Source: Hyunsoonleella aquatilis
Lineage (GTDB): Bacteria > Bacteroidota > Bacteroidia > Flavobacteriales > Flavobacteriaceae
Direction: 5' to 3'
DNA length: 64,000 nt
Assembly (NCBI RefSeq): GCF_014270105.1
Contig: NZ_JACNMF010000005.1
Coordinates: 186,001-250,000 of the forward strand
Shown here: in pieces, positions 57,596-64,000 of the stretch
How positions within the stretch are numbered: position 1 is the first letter of the stretch
Layout: each line of letters begins with the position of its first letter
The notes under the pieces: model-generated
The model's input: only the letters and a program-made list of their open reading frames with translations
Databases searched by the model: none
What the model was told of the DNA's origin: nothing
Position numbers and translations under genes: made by a program

Positions 57596-60487
57596 TTAAT
57601 CCAAATAATTTAAAGCGGTTAAAAAATTGCTTAACTCCTGCATGGTTTCTTCTCGTTTGTTTTCAATGCTTTGAGCCGATACAGCGTATTTATCCCAAAG
57701 GTTTTCAAACGCACTTACCAGAATGCGCTTTTCGGTATTTAAGTAGCGTTGTAATTGGGTGTTGATTAAATCGAAATGCTTTTTAAGGATTAATTTTTGA
57801 GATTCCTCTTCGGAAATCACGCCTCCAATGCTTTTTAACAAGGCATCTAAACTATTTAGTTTTTCTTCTAAAATCTCAAGATTTTTTAAAGCCGTATTAT
57901 AGGGTTTGGTAATACTTTTAAAACTAGCTTTAGCCTTTAATACTTGTTGCAACTTCTCTGGATTGTTTTTATCCTTTTTTAGTTCTTTTTCTAATGCTGT
58001 GGTAGCTTTTTTTATGGCATCGTAAGATGTTGTATTTGCTAAATCCTTTTTAAAGAAACTAATAACCTTTTCAATATTGCTATCTAATGCTGTTAAGTCT
58101 TTTTTAGTAGTTTTAACTAACTGGTTCGCTGTTTCTTTTTCATCATCTACACCGTAGCGTTTAATTACCAGTTTAAGGGCTAACTCTTCTTGCTTTTGTT
58201 TTAAGGTTGCTTTGGTTTCCTTTATTTGCTTTTCAAGGTTTTTAATTTTAGCATCAATAGTCTCGTAAGGTTTGGCTTGTTCTGGTTTGAGCTTTTCTTC
58301 CTTTAGGTAGGTGATTTCTGTTTTTAACTCGCGTTTTGCTATAGCAGTGGTTATTTTTTCATCTTCATCAGCTTCATACTCCAACAACTCTATAGCTTCT
58401 TCAACCGCTTCCTCTAAAGCACTTTCTTTTTCTGATTGTTTTATTTCTAAATCTTCAATTTCCTGTTCCTCTTTCTGAAAATAAGCTTCAATTAAATATT
58501 CGTCTGGAATTAAACCTGCATCCCAACCGTTTTGCATAATGGTTTTTAAATCGTATTTAATGTTGTCCCACCAATTTACAAATACGCCAGCCACTTGAAA
58601 CTTGTCCAACACACCTACAGGCACAAATTGTTCTTTGATAGTGGTTAATAATTCTTCCCTAACCTTTGGTAGCTTGGTGTTGTTTAGTGTTACGTAATTA
58701 GTGATACCTTCGTTAACAGCATCTTCCTCACTGATAGAAGTTTCTATTTTTGGTGCAAGCGTAGAAAAATCTTCTTTTGCCAATTGCCACCAATCTGCTA
58801 ATTGTAAACCTAAATCTAATAAGGTTTTCTCAACATTTTCATCAGTATCTATTAATGATTTTATTTCTGACTTTTCATCGATATCAAACACTTTGTAGTT
58901 TCCATTTTTATCATTGAAGAGTTTATCACTAATGAAGTTGAATTTTTGACATTGTCCGTTTTGCACTGTTTCTATTTCCCCTACTGGAATACCACCCACT
59001 AAATGTGCTTTTACATCTTCAGGTTCAGGTTCAGCAGTATTATCTACATAGCGTCTAATGTTTAGTGTAAAGTCATTATTTTCGATTTCACTATACTCTA
59101 CTAAACGACTGTATTTAGGTTCGTTGATTTTATTAGTAAAGACAAAGTCAATCTTTTCTACATCCTCTGGTCGTAACGAATTTTGCTTTTTTCCTTCCGC
59201 ATATTCTTTATCGGCATTAATAAAGAATACTTTGTTTTTAAGTTCGTCAGGTTTGTTTTTATTAAAAACCATTACACAAGCTGGAATACCAGTACCATAA
59301 AACAATTGTGGTGGTAAACCTATTACACCTTCCAACACATCTGCTTCTGGCTTTAACATATTCTCTCTAATTTCTTTCTCTTTACCACCTCTGAATAATA
59401 CACCATGAGGCATAACAACTACTACCTTTCCATCTTTTTTACAGCTTGCCAACATGTGTTGCACAAACATTAAATCGGCTTTTTTTCCTGTTTCTGGTGC
59501 AAAACCATAAGGGAAACGGTTAGGGTAATCCATATTTGCTCTCGAGTAATTTTGAGAGAATGGTGGATTTGCTATTACTCTGTCGAACTGGATTAACTGG
59601 CCACCTCTAACATTTAAAGGTGTTTCTAAAGTGTCTTCAAATTCAATAGTATATTTTGATATGTTGTGTAGAATGATATTCATTTTACATATAGCCACAA
59701 CAGAAGGTTCTGACTCCTGACCAAATAACTCTAAATTATTTGCATCTTGACCTTGCTCACCTACATAGGAATGTGCTTGGATTAACATACCACCAGAACC
59801 CACTGTAGGATCGTATATAGAATGCCCTTCTTCAGGTTTTAATAACTGAACTAATAATCTTACCACTTGATTAGGCGTATAGAATTGCCCTCCTTTTTTA
59901 CCGCTTTCGTCTGCAAAGTATTTTAGCAAATACTCATAAGCAGCACCTAATAAATCTGGAAACTCAAAGTTTTCATTGACCAATGCAGGAAACTCATTGA
60001 AATGGTCAATCATATCTTTTAGGTCCTTGTTTTTTACAATTTGTTTACCATCTACTTCACGGTTGAAATTGATACGCCCTTTAAAGACCCCTGTTAAGGT
60101 TTCTGGGTTAGCTTCCTCTATAGCATCTAATGCTTTGTTAAGCATTTGCCCAATATTGTCTGATAAGTGTTTTATTGGTGATCTTTCAGTCCCATTCTCA
60201 TCAATAAAACCTTCGTGCCATCTTGCTCTTTTTGGAACAAAGAAATACTCCCCATAGGTTTCATTGTCTTCTAGCAGTTCATCAACAATTTCCTTATCCA
60301 AATGTGCAAAATCTTTTTTGCGAAGTTGTTCTCTTTTTTGGTCGAATACATCTGACATTCGTTTGAGAAATAGCATTCCAAAAATGTATTCTTTGTATTC
60401 TGAAGGGTCTATTTTACCTCTTAAAATATCAGCTGCTTTCATTAGGAATTTTTCCAGCTGACTTAACTTAATTATGTTTTTTTTCAT
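57596..60487 (-). CDS. hsdM: Type I restriction methyltransferase subunit M, extended form
   Basis: 963 residues, almost twice the usual length. The N-terminal HsdM_N part (about 10-165) is followed by the N6-adenine methyltransferase with DPTVGSGG (226-233, SAM binding) and NPPF (307-310, catalytic). A C-terminal extension (from about 560) contains a long Lys/Glu-rich coiled coil (about 670-900; EQEIEDLEIKQSEKESALE, KNLEKQIKETKATLKQ). With HsdS it methylates adenines in the target and protects host DNA. The extension could bind the extra helicases, which is inference. Preceded 31 nt upstream by an XRE gene. Confidence 0.93.
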   Translation of the reverse strand: MKKNIIKLSQLEKFLMKAADILRGKIDPSEYKEYIFGMLFLKRMSDVFDQKREQLRKKDFAHLDKEIVDELLEDNETYGEYFFVPKRARWHEGFIDENGTERSPIKHLSDNIGQMLNKALDAIEEANPETLTGVFKGRINFNREVDGKQIVKNKDLKDMIDHFNEFPALVNENFEFPDLLGAAYEYLLKYFADESGKKGGQFYTPNQVVRLLVQLLKPEEGHSIYDPTVGSGGMLIQAHSYVGEQGQDANNLELFGQESEPSVVAICKMNIILHNISKYTIEFEDTLETPLNVRGGQLIQFDRVIANPPFSQNYSRANMDYPNRFPYGFAPETGKKADLMFVQHMLASCKKDGKVVVVMPHGVLFRGGKEKEIRENMLKPEADVLEGVIGLPPQLFYGTGIPACVMVFNKNKPDELKNKVFFINADKEYAEGKKQNSLRPEDVEKIDFVFTNKINEPKYSRLVEYSEIENNDFTLNIRRYVDNTAEPEPEDVKAHLVGGIPVGEIETVQNGQCQKFNFISDKLFNDKNGNYKVFDIDEKSEIKSLIDTDENVEKTLLDLGLQLADWWQLAKEDFSTLAPKIETSISEEDAVNEGITNYVTLNNTKLPKVREELLTTIKEQFVPVGVLDKFQVAGVFVNWWDNIKYDLKTIMQNGWDAGLIPDEYLIEAYFQKEEQEIEDLEIKQSEKESALEEAVEEAIELLEYEADEDEKITTAIAKRELKTEITYLKEEKLKPEQAKPYETIDAKIKNLEKQIKETKATLKQKQEELALKLVIKRYGVDDEKETANQLVKTTKKDLTALDSNIEKVISFFKKDLANTTSYDAIKKATTALEKELKKDKNNPEKLQQVLKAKASFKSITKPYNTALKNLEILEEKLNSLDALLKSIGGVISEEESQKLILKKHFDLINTQLQRYLNTEKRILVSAFENLWDKYAVSAQSIENKREETMQELSNFLTALNYLD

Positions 60488-60518
60488 TTAGTTGATTGGT
60501 TCTATTCTGTAGCAATAA

Positions 60519-60716
60519 TTAGCTATTAGGCACTTCTTGTAAAAGATCTTTAGCATCCACTTTTAATATCTTGGCTATTTTGTACAATATTTCCAAACTG
60601 GGTTGGGCTCTATTTTGAACATAGCCATTTACAGTGTTAAAACTTTTGCCAAGCCTTTCAGCTAACCAGACCTGCTTAATGCCTTTTTCTTCTAAAACTT
60701 CTTTAATTCTATTCAT
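60519..60716 (-). CDS. XRE-family HTH regulator, first gene of the restriction operon
   Basis: 65 residues, almost only a helix-turn-helix: QVWLAERLGKSFNTVNGYVQNRAQPSLEILYKIAKILKVD. It resembles the controller (C) proteins that delay restriction until methylation is complete. It is 31 nt ahead of hsdM on the same strand, so it probably controls its own operon. The region upstream (60721-60797) has short A/T palindromes that could be its operators. Confidence 0.88.
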   Translation of the reverse strand: MNRIKEVLEEKGIKQVWLAERLGKSFNTVNGYVQNRAQPSLEILYKIAKILKVDAKDLLQEVPNS

Positions 60717-60720
60717 AGGG

Positions 60721-60797
60721 AGAGAGATATATTAAGATATAAATATAGTGTTTGACCTTATATAAATACCTTGTTTTATATTATAATTTGAAAAATT
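60721..60797 (-). promoter_or_regulatory. Presumed promoter/operator of the restriction operon
   Basis: 77-bp, very A/T-rich gap between the radC-like gene and the XRE gene. It includes imperfect or short palindromes TATAT-TAAG-ATATA (60728-60741) and TATAAA-TACCTTG-TTTATA (60761-60779). It is the only place for the promoter of the 18.8-kb operon. The exact elements are not resolved. Confidence 0.35.
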
Positions 60798-61238
60798 TTA
60801 TAATCCCTCGTCCATAAAACTATAATACCCTTTTGAAGTGACTATAAGATTGTCCAGATAGTTTAAATCGTGGAAATTGGCAATCTTCTTAATCTTTTTG
60901 TAAAGGCTAACATCTGGTGTACTAGGTTTTAGTTTTCCGGAAGGATGATTGTGAACCGTAATGAAGCCCATAGAGCCGCTCTTTAGAATTACACCAAACA
61001 TTATCCTTAAATCTACGGGAGCAAAAGTCAACCCGCCTTTAGAGAGGCTATATATGCCTAGAACTTCATTAGAGTTATTGAGCAGTACTATTTTGAATTC
61101 TTCTTGGAGCTCTAAGGTGTCTTTGTCCCAATTATTTAGGATTACTTGATAGGCAACTTCACTATGGGTTATTTTCAGCGCATCTTTTAAACGGTTGGGT
61201 TTATAACTTAGTTTTATTTCTGATATAATGTGTTTCAT
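60798..61238 (-). CDS. RadC-like JAMM domain protein (DUF2466)
   Basis: 146 residues, only the JAB/JAMM part of RadC. The metal motif is HNHPSGKLKPSTPD (near 96-109). The N-terminal helix-hairpin-helix of full RadC is missing. Such short RadC proteins are frequent on mobile elements of Bacteroidota and near defence genes. The activity is not established (isopeptidase-like fold). A terminator separates it from the membrane-protein gene behind it. Confidence 0.9.
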   Translation of the reverse strand: MKHIISEIKLSYKPNRLKDALKITHSEVAYQVILNNWDKDTLELQEEFKIVLLNNSNEVLGIYSLSKGGLTFAPVDLRIMFGVILKSGSMGFITVHNHPSGKLKPSTPDVSLYKKIKKIANFHDLNYLDNLIVTSKGYYSFMDEGL

Positions 61239-61253
61239 GATTTCTTTAAATAA

Positions 61254-61283
61254 AAAAGGAGATGCTTTTAAACATCTCCTTTT
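61254..61283 (-). terminator. Rho-independent terminator downstream of the small membrane-protein gene
   Basis: An 11-bp perfect stem (61254-61264 against 61273-61283) with an 8-nt loop, followed on the minus strand by T's. It lies between the minus-strand gene at 61308 and the radC-like gene, so they are separate transcripts. Confidence 0.7.
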
Positions 61284-61307
61284 GGTTAATTATAAACTAT
61301 TTCTTCT

Positions 61308-61673
61308 CTATTTGTTATTTCTTAATCTTAACCAAGGTGCATAGACTAAGGTGTATCCTAGCCCTGCAAAGGTTAAGGATGCCGTGATTGTTACACCTAG
61401 CGACAGAGTAGCGTAGAGTGTGCCCATAAAGATTATTATGTCCAGTAGCTTGTTACTTTTTGAAGCGATAAATTTGAGGTATTTATTGCTTTCAATGATT
61501 GCAATTAAACCAGCCAAAGTAATAGTTCCAAAGAATACATAAGTTGCAATAGTAGCACCGATTAAGACCCCTATTGCTAGAAGACTTAGGAAGACCATCA
61601 AACCCATTTTATAGGGCAATGTTTTAACATCAGGGATTCGGCAAAATCGCCTACCTTTTACTTTAAATTTCAT
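61308..61673 (-). CDS. Small membrane protein of unknown function
   Basis: 121 residues with a basic N terminus (MKFKVKGRRFCRIPDVK) and about four hydrophobic helices (27-45, 46-64, 75-92, 95-112). No family was recognised. The neighbours (RadC-like, XRE, RepA-like) mark it as part of the mobile-element backbone; a role in conjugation or membrane effects cannot be told from sequence. It is followed by its own terminator. Confidence 0.55.
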   Translation of the reverse strand: MKFKVKGRRFCRIPDVKTLPYKMGLMVFLSLLAIGVLIGATIATYVFFGTITLAGLIAIIESNKYLKFIASKSNKLLDIIIFMGTLYATLSLGVTITASLTFAGLGYTLVYAPWLRLRNNK

Positions 61674-62299
61674 TTTTATCTGCCTGTTTCCAGGACTTTA
61701 TTAATTAATACTCGTTACTGAGTTTTAATTGGAAAACCTAAACACAGAAGGGTGTTAAAACTTAAATAAATTGTAATATGTACTAAAGGTTAAAAAATTG
61801 GCATTAAAATGACGACTAATAGATTACCTGTAATTTTGTTAATCCCCCAATAGCTTGCAGGCTTGTTGAAAAAGCTGCTGCACATTTCAGGTGGATTATG
61901 AGGAGTTATTCTATTCTCAAGGAAGAAAATATTAAGGCATTAGCTAGTGTAGAAGAAGATCTAAAGAGGAGCGTTTTAAAAAGGACTCTCTTTTTAAACA
62001 TCACTTATAAGGGGGCGTACCACAAAAATGAAATTAGTGTGGGCCATGATTTAGTGGTAAGCACACTTAAGCACAAATGCTATTTAAAAACTCAAATGCA
62101 TCAAGTTTATCGTATTTAGAAAGCTTTCTTCTTTCTTTTAATTAAAAAGTCTCTTTATTTATCCTAACCCAAGAACAGAATCTTTAGAGTTATCTCTGTT
62201 GTCGCTGTCAGATGAAGAGGAAATAATTGTAATTGAAAACATGTAAATACGTAGAATTGCTTTTTTTCGTAAGTGGTTATGATTCAGGTTTATAAATTA
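61674..62299. other. Sparse region of the island
   Basis: 626 bp with little recognisable content. The only open frame of note is 61898-62119, listed separately at low confidence. No tRNA-like sequence, no clear hairpin terminator and no attachment-site copy of the tRNA-Ser 3' end was seen. Confidence 0.4.
61898..62119 (+). CDS. Possible small basic protein
   Basis: 73 residues from ATG (MRSYSILKEENIKALASVEED), Lys-rich, no recognised domain. Nothing around it supports expression except that the region otherwise would be empty. It may be chance. Confidence 0.25.
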   Translation: MRSYSILKEENIKALASVEEDLKRSVLKRTLFLNITYKGAYHKNEISVGHDLVVSTLKHKCYLKTQMHQVYRI

Positions 62300-62752
62300 T
62301 TAGTTACAATGCATTATTATTGCGTATTTAGCTTTAGGGTAATTTAATTCCGCGGCTTTAGAGAAATCATAACAAGCAGAATCTTTTCCCTCTGGATTTG
62401 AAAGTAAGTTTACACCCCTCAAATAGTATGCTTCTCCAGAATCAGGTCTAATTGAAATAGCTGTACTATAATATCTTCCTGCGTCAACATCATTTCCAAG
62501 AGATTGATTACATTTTGCTGCTCGCAAACAAGCTTCATAATATTCAGGATTATATTCTAAAGCCCTTTTAAAATCTAATAGTGCCCCTCTATTATCATTA
62601 TAACTCATTTTAGATATTCCAGATTCAAAATATTCTTTTGCTTTTTCTGGATTGATTATCAGAACATTACTCTTCTCTTTATCTTTACAAGAGCAGATTG
62701 CAATAAAAAAGAATGCAATAATTGAATACCTAAACATAATTTTCATAAGCAA
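62300..62752 (-). CDS. TPR-repeat lipoprotein
   Basis: 150 residues; the start is ATG 62752 or one of the ATG codons within the next six. The signal ends in AICSCKDK, a lipobox-like Cys, so a lipidated outer- or inner-membrane location is likely. The mature part holds about three tetratricopeptide repeats (AKEYFESGISKMSYNDNRGALLDFKRALEYNPEY, AGRYYSTAISIRPD, YDFSKAAELNYP; seen in pieces). TPRs mediate protein contacts. The partner is unknown. Confidence 0.75.
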   Translation of the reverse strand: MLMKIMFRYSIIAFFFIAICSCKDKEKSNVLIINPEKAKEYFESGISKMSYNDNRGALLDFKRALEYNPEYYEACLRAAKCNQSLGNDVDAGRYYSTAISIRPDSGEAYYLRGVNLLSNPEGKDSACYDFSKAAELNYPKAKYAIIMHCN

Positions 62753-62845
62753 GGTTTAAAACGTAGTTAAAGTTGATTTCAAAGATAAATAAATATGGCA
62801 AGTATGCCATAATATAAAGATTATATTGTAACGACATTTATCATT

Positions 62846-63073
62846 GTGAGTGAATCAGCCAATGATAAAGCGTTTATAAAAGATTTTGGAGCTAATCTTA
62901 GGAGAATAAGAAAGTCCAAAAAGATGAGTATGGAAGATCTATCTCATGTGGCTGATATGGAGTATTCCCAGATAAGCAGAATAGAAAGAGGTGTGATAAA
63001 CACAAAAATCAGCACTGTTAATGCCTTGGCTCGAGCATTGGAAATTCCCGTAAAAGATTTGTTTGAGTTTTAG
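62846..63073 (+). CDS. XRE-family HTH regulator
   Basis: 75 residues from a GTG start (MSESANDKAFIKDFGANLRRIRK). The helix-turn-helix is SMEDLSHVADMEYSQISRIERGVIN, with NALARALEIPVKDLFEF behind it. The form is usual for regulators on flavobacterial mobile elements. It is transcribed away from the TPR lipoprotein gene. Targets may include the element's transfer or replication genes. Confidence 0.88.
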   Translation: MSESANDKAFIKDFGANLRRIRKSKKMSMEDLSHVADMEYSQISRIERGVINTKISTVNALARALEIPVKDLFEF

Positions 63074-63260
63074 TTATTATTTGAAGATTGTTTACTAATA
63101 TAATTTCCTTTCACGATAACATTCAATTTAAGACTCATGAAGTTACAAATTTTAAATAATATTCAATTCATGGGTATATTGAGTTCTTTTTAAGAAAAAG
63201 TTTAAAAAAATGCCATTTCATTGAAATATTAGACAATAAGCACAATACAGTATTTAATTA

Positions 63261-63294
63261 ATGCCCACCCCCCCCCTTATAGGGGGGTGGGCAT
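63261..63294. terminator. Strong GC-rich hairpin after the RepA-like gene
   Basis: Perfect 13-bp stem, 63261-63273 against 63282-63294, including a run of nine C's. It stands 12 bp beyond the stop of the minus-strand ATPase gene and between it and the XRE gene, which points toward the same spot, so it may terminate both. Confidence 0.7.
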
Positions 63295-63305
63295 TTAAAT
63301 ATTTT

Positions 63306-64000
63306 TCAAAATTTATACCTAGGCAACCCATTAGAATCAACAATAAATTCAAATGTTGGAATTTCAATGCTCCGTGAATTTTGAGATTTAACGGTGGTAG
63401 TAGAGTTATTTCTTGGAGTATTTACATGTAAAACGGTTTCTGCTTTTTGACTTATAAAACTTCCTAAATGTCCTTTGGGCTCTTCGCTTGATTTAGTGTG
63501 ATGAATAACCGTAATTATATGAATATTTAAGTCCTTGGACCATTTCATTAGCTTTCCTACAATTGAATTAGAAAGGGTTTCATCATTATAACCATTAACT
63601 AAATCTGCTATTCCATCAATAACAACCAAGGAAATGTTTCTATATGTATCCAGGGCTTCTTCAATAATTTCTACTCTCGTATTTGCATCAAATTCTCTAA
63701 GCGAAAAAACCTTAAAATTTGGAATATTACCTTGTCTTCCTAAAAGCGAATAGACTCGCTTAGTATACTTTTGAACATAGTGATTGGATTGTTCTGTATC
63801 AAAATGAAGAATTGTAGAATCACCTATAAAAGATTGAATTGCTCCATGTGATAGGTTCTCTGACAGGCAAATGGATTCCAATAAGCTTAGCAAAAATGTC
63901 TTTCTAGATTTGGGCTTTCCTACTATACATGAAAAATCTCCGCGAGTTCCAAAATTCACTCCATTTATGCTTAAAATCGTTGGATAAACTGGCAGTGACA
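63306..64000 (-). CDS. RepA-like AAA ATPase (plasmid/mobilizable-element type), partial
   Basis: The frame is open to the right edge, so the N terminus is outside. Visible are GDFSCIVGKPKSRKTF (Walker A type, GKPKSRKT), ILHFDTEQS, SLVVIDGIADL (Walker B) and VIHHTKSSEEPKGHLGS. This is the RecA/DnaB-like fold of RepA helicases and of ATPases on Bacteroidota mobilizable islands. An internal GTG at 63959 is not needed as a start because conserved-looking sequence continues upstream (VYPTILSINGV). It probably starts or supports replication of the excised element. Confidence 0.8.
   Translation of the reverse strand, partial: SLPVYPTILSINGVNFGTRGDFSCIVGKPKSRKTFLLSLLESICLSENLSHGAIQSFIGDSTILHFDTEQSNHYVQKYTKRVYSLLGRQGNIPNFKVFSLREFDANTRVEIIEEALDTYRNISLVVIDGIADLVNGYNDETLSNSIVGKLMKWSKDLNIHIITVIHHTKSSEEPKGHLGSFISQKAETVLHVNTPRNNSTTTVKSQNSRSIEIPTFEFIVDSNGLPRYKF

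Larger units (their letters stand above)
41782..64000. mobile_element. Genomic island at tRNA-Ser (left end; continues beyond window)
   Basis: From the 3' end of tRNA-Ser to the window edge all genes are accessory: a type I restriction operon with extra helicases, XRE regulators, a RadC-like protein and a RepA-like ATPase of the type found on mobilizable elements. The region is more AT-rich than the DNA to the left. No integrase or tRNA 3'-end repeat was found inside the window, so the right border and the integrase are expected further right. The border call rests on gene content and the tRNA position. Confidence 0.6.

Noticed and set aside
45767-60487. BREX, DISARM or Zorya system
   Set aside because: No PglZ, BrxC, DrmB-like or ZorA/ZorB-type protein is present; the methyltransferase, specificity and restriction subunits are plain type I.
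1-64000. CRISPR array or cas genes
   Set aside because: No regularly spaced direct repeats and no Cas-like proteins seen.

Overview
The window is AT-rich chromosomal DNA from a member of the Bacteroidota, almost certainly family Flavobacteriaceae. The signs are: several secreted proteins with type IX secretion C-terminal sorting signals (around 4.7, 12.4 and 37.9 kb), a DUF1800/DUF1501 pair, a RibB protein with a degenerate GTP cyclohydrolase II half, genes without clear Shine-Dalgarno sequences, and short flavobacterial intergenic palindromes. The species cannot be named from the sequence alone.

Left part (1-41.5 kb) is ordinary chromosome. It starts with a small DUF1330 gene tail and a VOC-family gene killed by an in-frame stop, followed by a long imperfect palindrome resembling a cassette recombination site. 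Then come a NarL-type response regulator, a nitronate monooxygenase-like flavoprotein facing a PepSY-like secreted protein across two copies of a 12-bp palindrome, an RlmI-type rRNA methyltransferase, and a secreted SGNH-like protein. Next is a broken tRNA whose two halves are in swapped order just downstream of dnaK. A DUF1800-DUF1501-discoidin operon follows, then panB, a RluA-type pseudouridine synthase, an ALDH3-type dehydrogenase, an orphan sensor kinase with a membrane partner, an Lrp regulator divergent from a PLP gamma-lyase-like enzyme, and nhaC. A peroxide-defence stretch at 25.3-30.2 kb holds a 2-Cys peroxiredoxin, thioredoxin, ankyrin protein, KatG and Tpx. It is followed by diacylglycerol kinase, FtsK, LolA-like, LptF/G, RibB, a GH16 glucanase, a DegT aminotransferase and a nitroreductase.

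Right part (41.8 kb to the window end) is a genomic island beginning directly after a tRNA-Ser(UGA) gene. Its far end carries plasmid or integrative-element functions: XRE regulator, RadC-like JAMM protein, small membrane protein and a RepA-like ATPase. Its cargo at the tRNA edge is one tightly packed minus-strand operon of about 18.8 kb: XRE - hsdM - hsdS - RecD-like helicase with a C-terminal PD-(D/E)XK nuclease - a 2305-residue protein with an N-terminal GHKL/sacsin-like ATPase and a C-terminal Upf1-like SF1 helicase - hsdR - YgjP-type zinc peptidase. Junctions from hsdM to the end are -4 to +9 nt.

The most interesting item is this operon. It is a complete type I restriction-modification system with two very large extra helicase genes inserted between hsdS and hsdR. 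The arrangement suggests one composite anti-phage system in which the added helicases and nuclease cooperate with or back up the restriction enzyme. That joint function is inferred from gene order, overlaps and domains, not shown.
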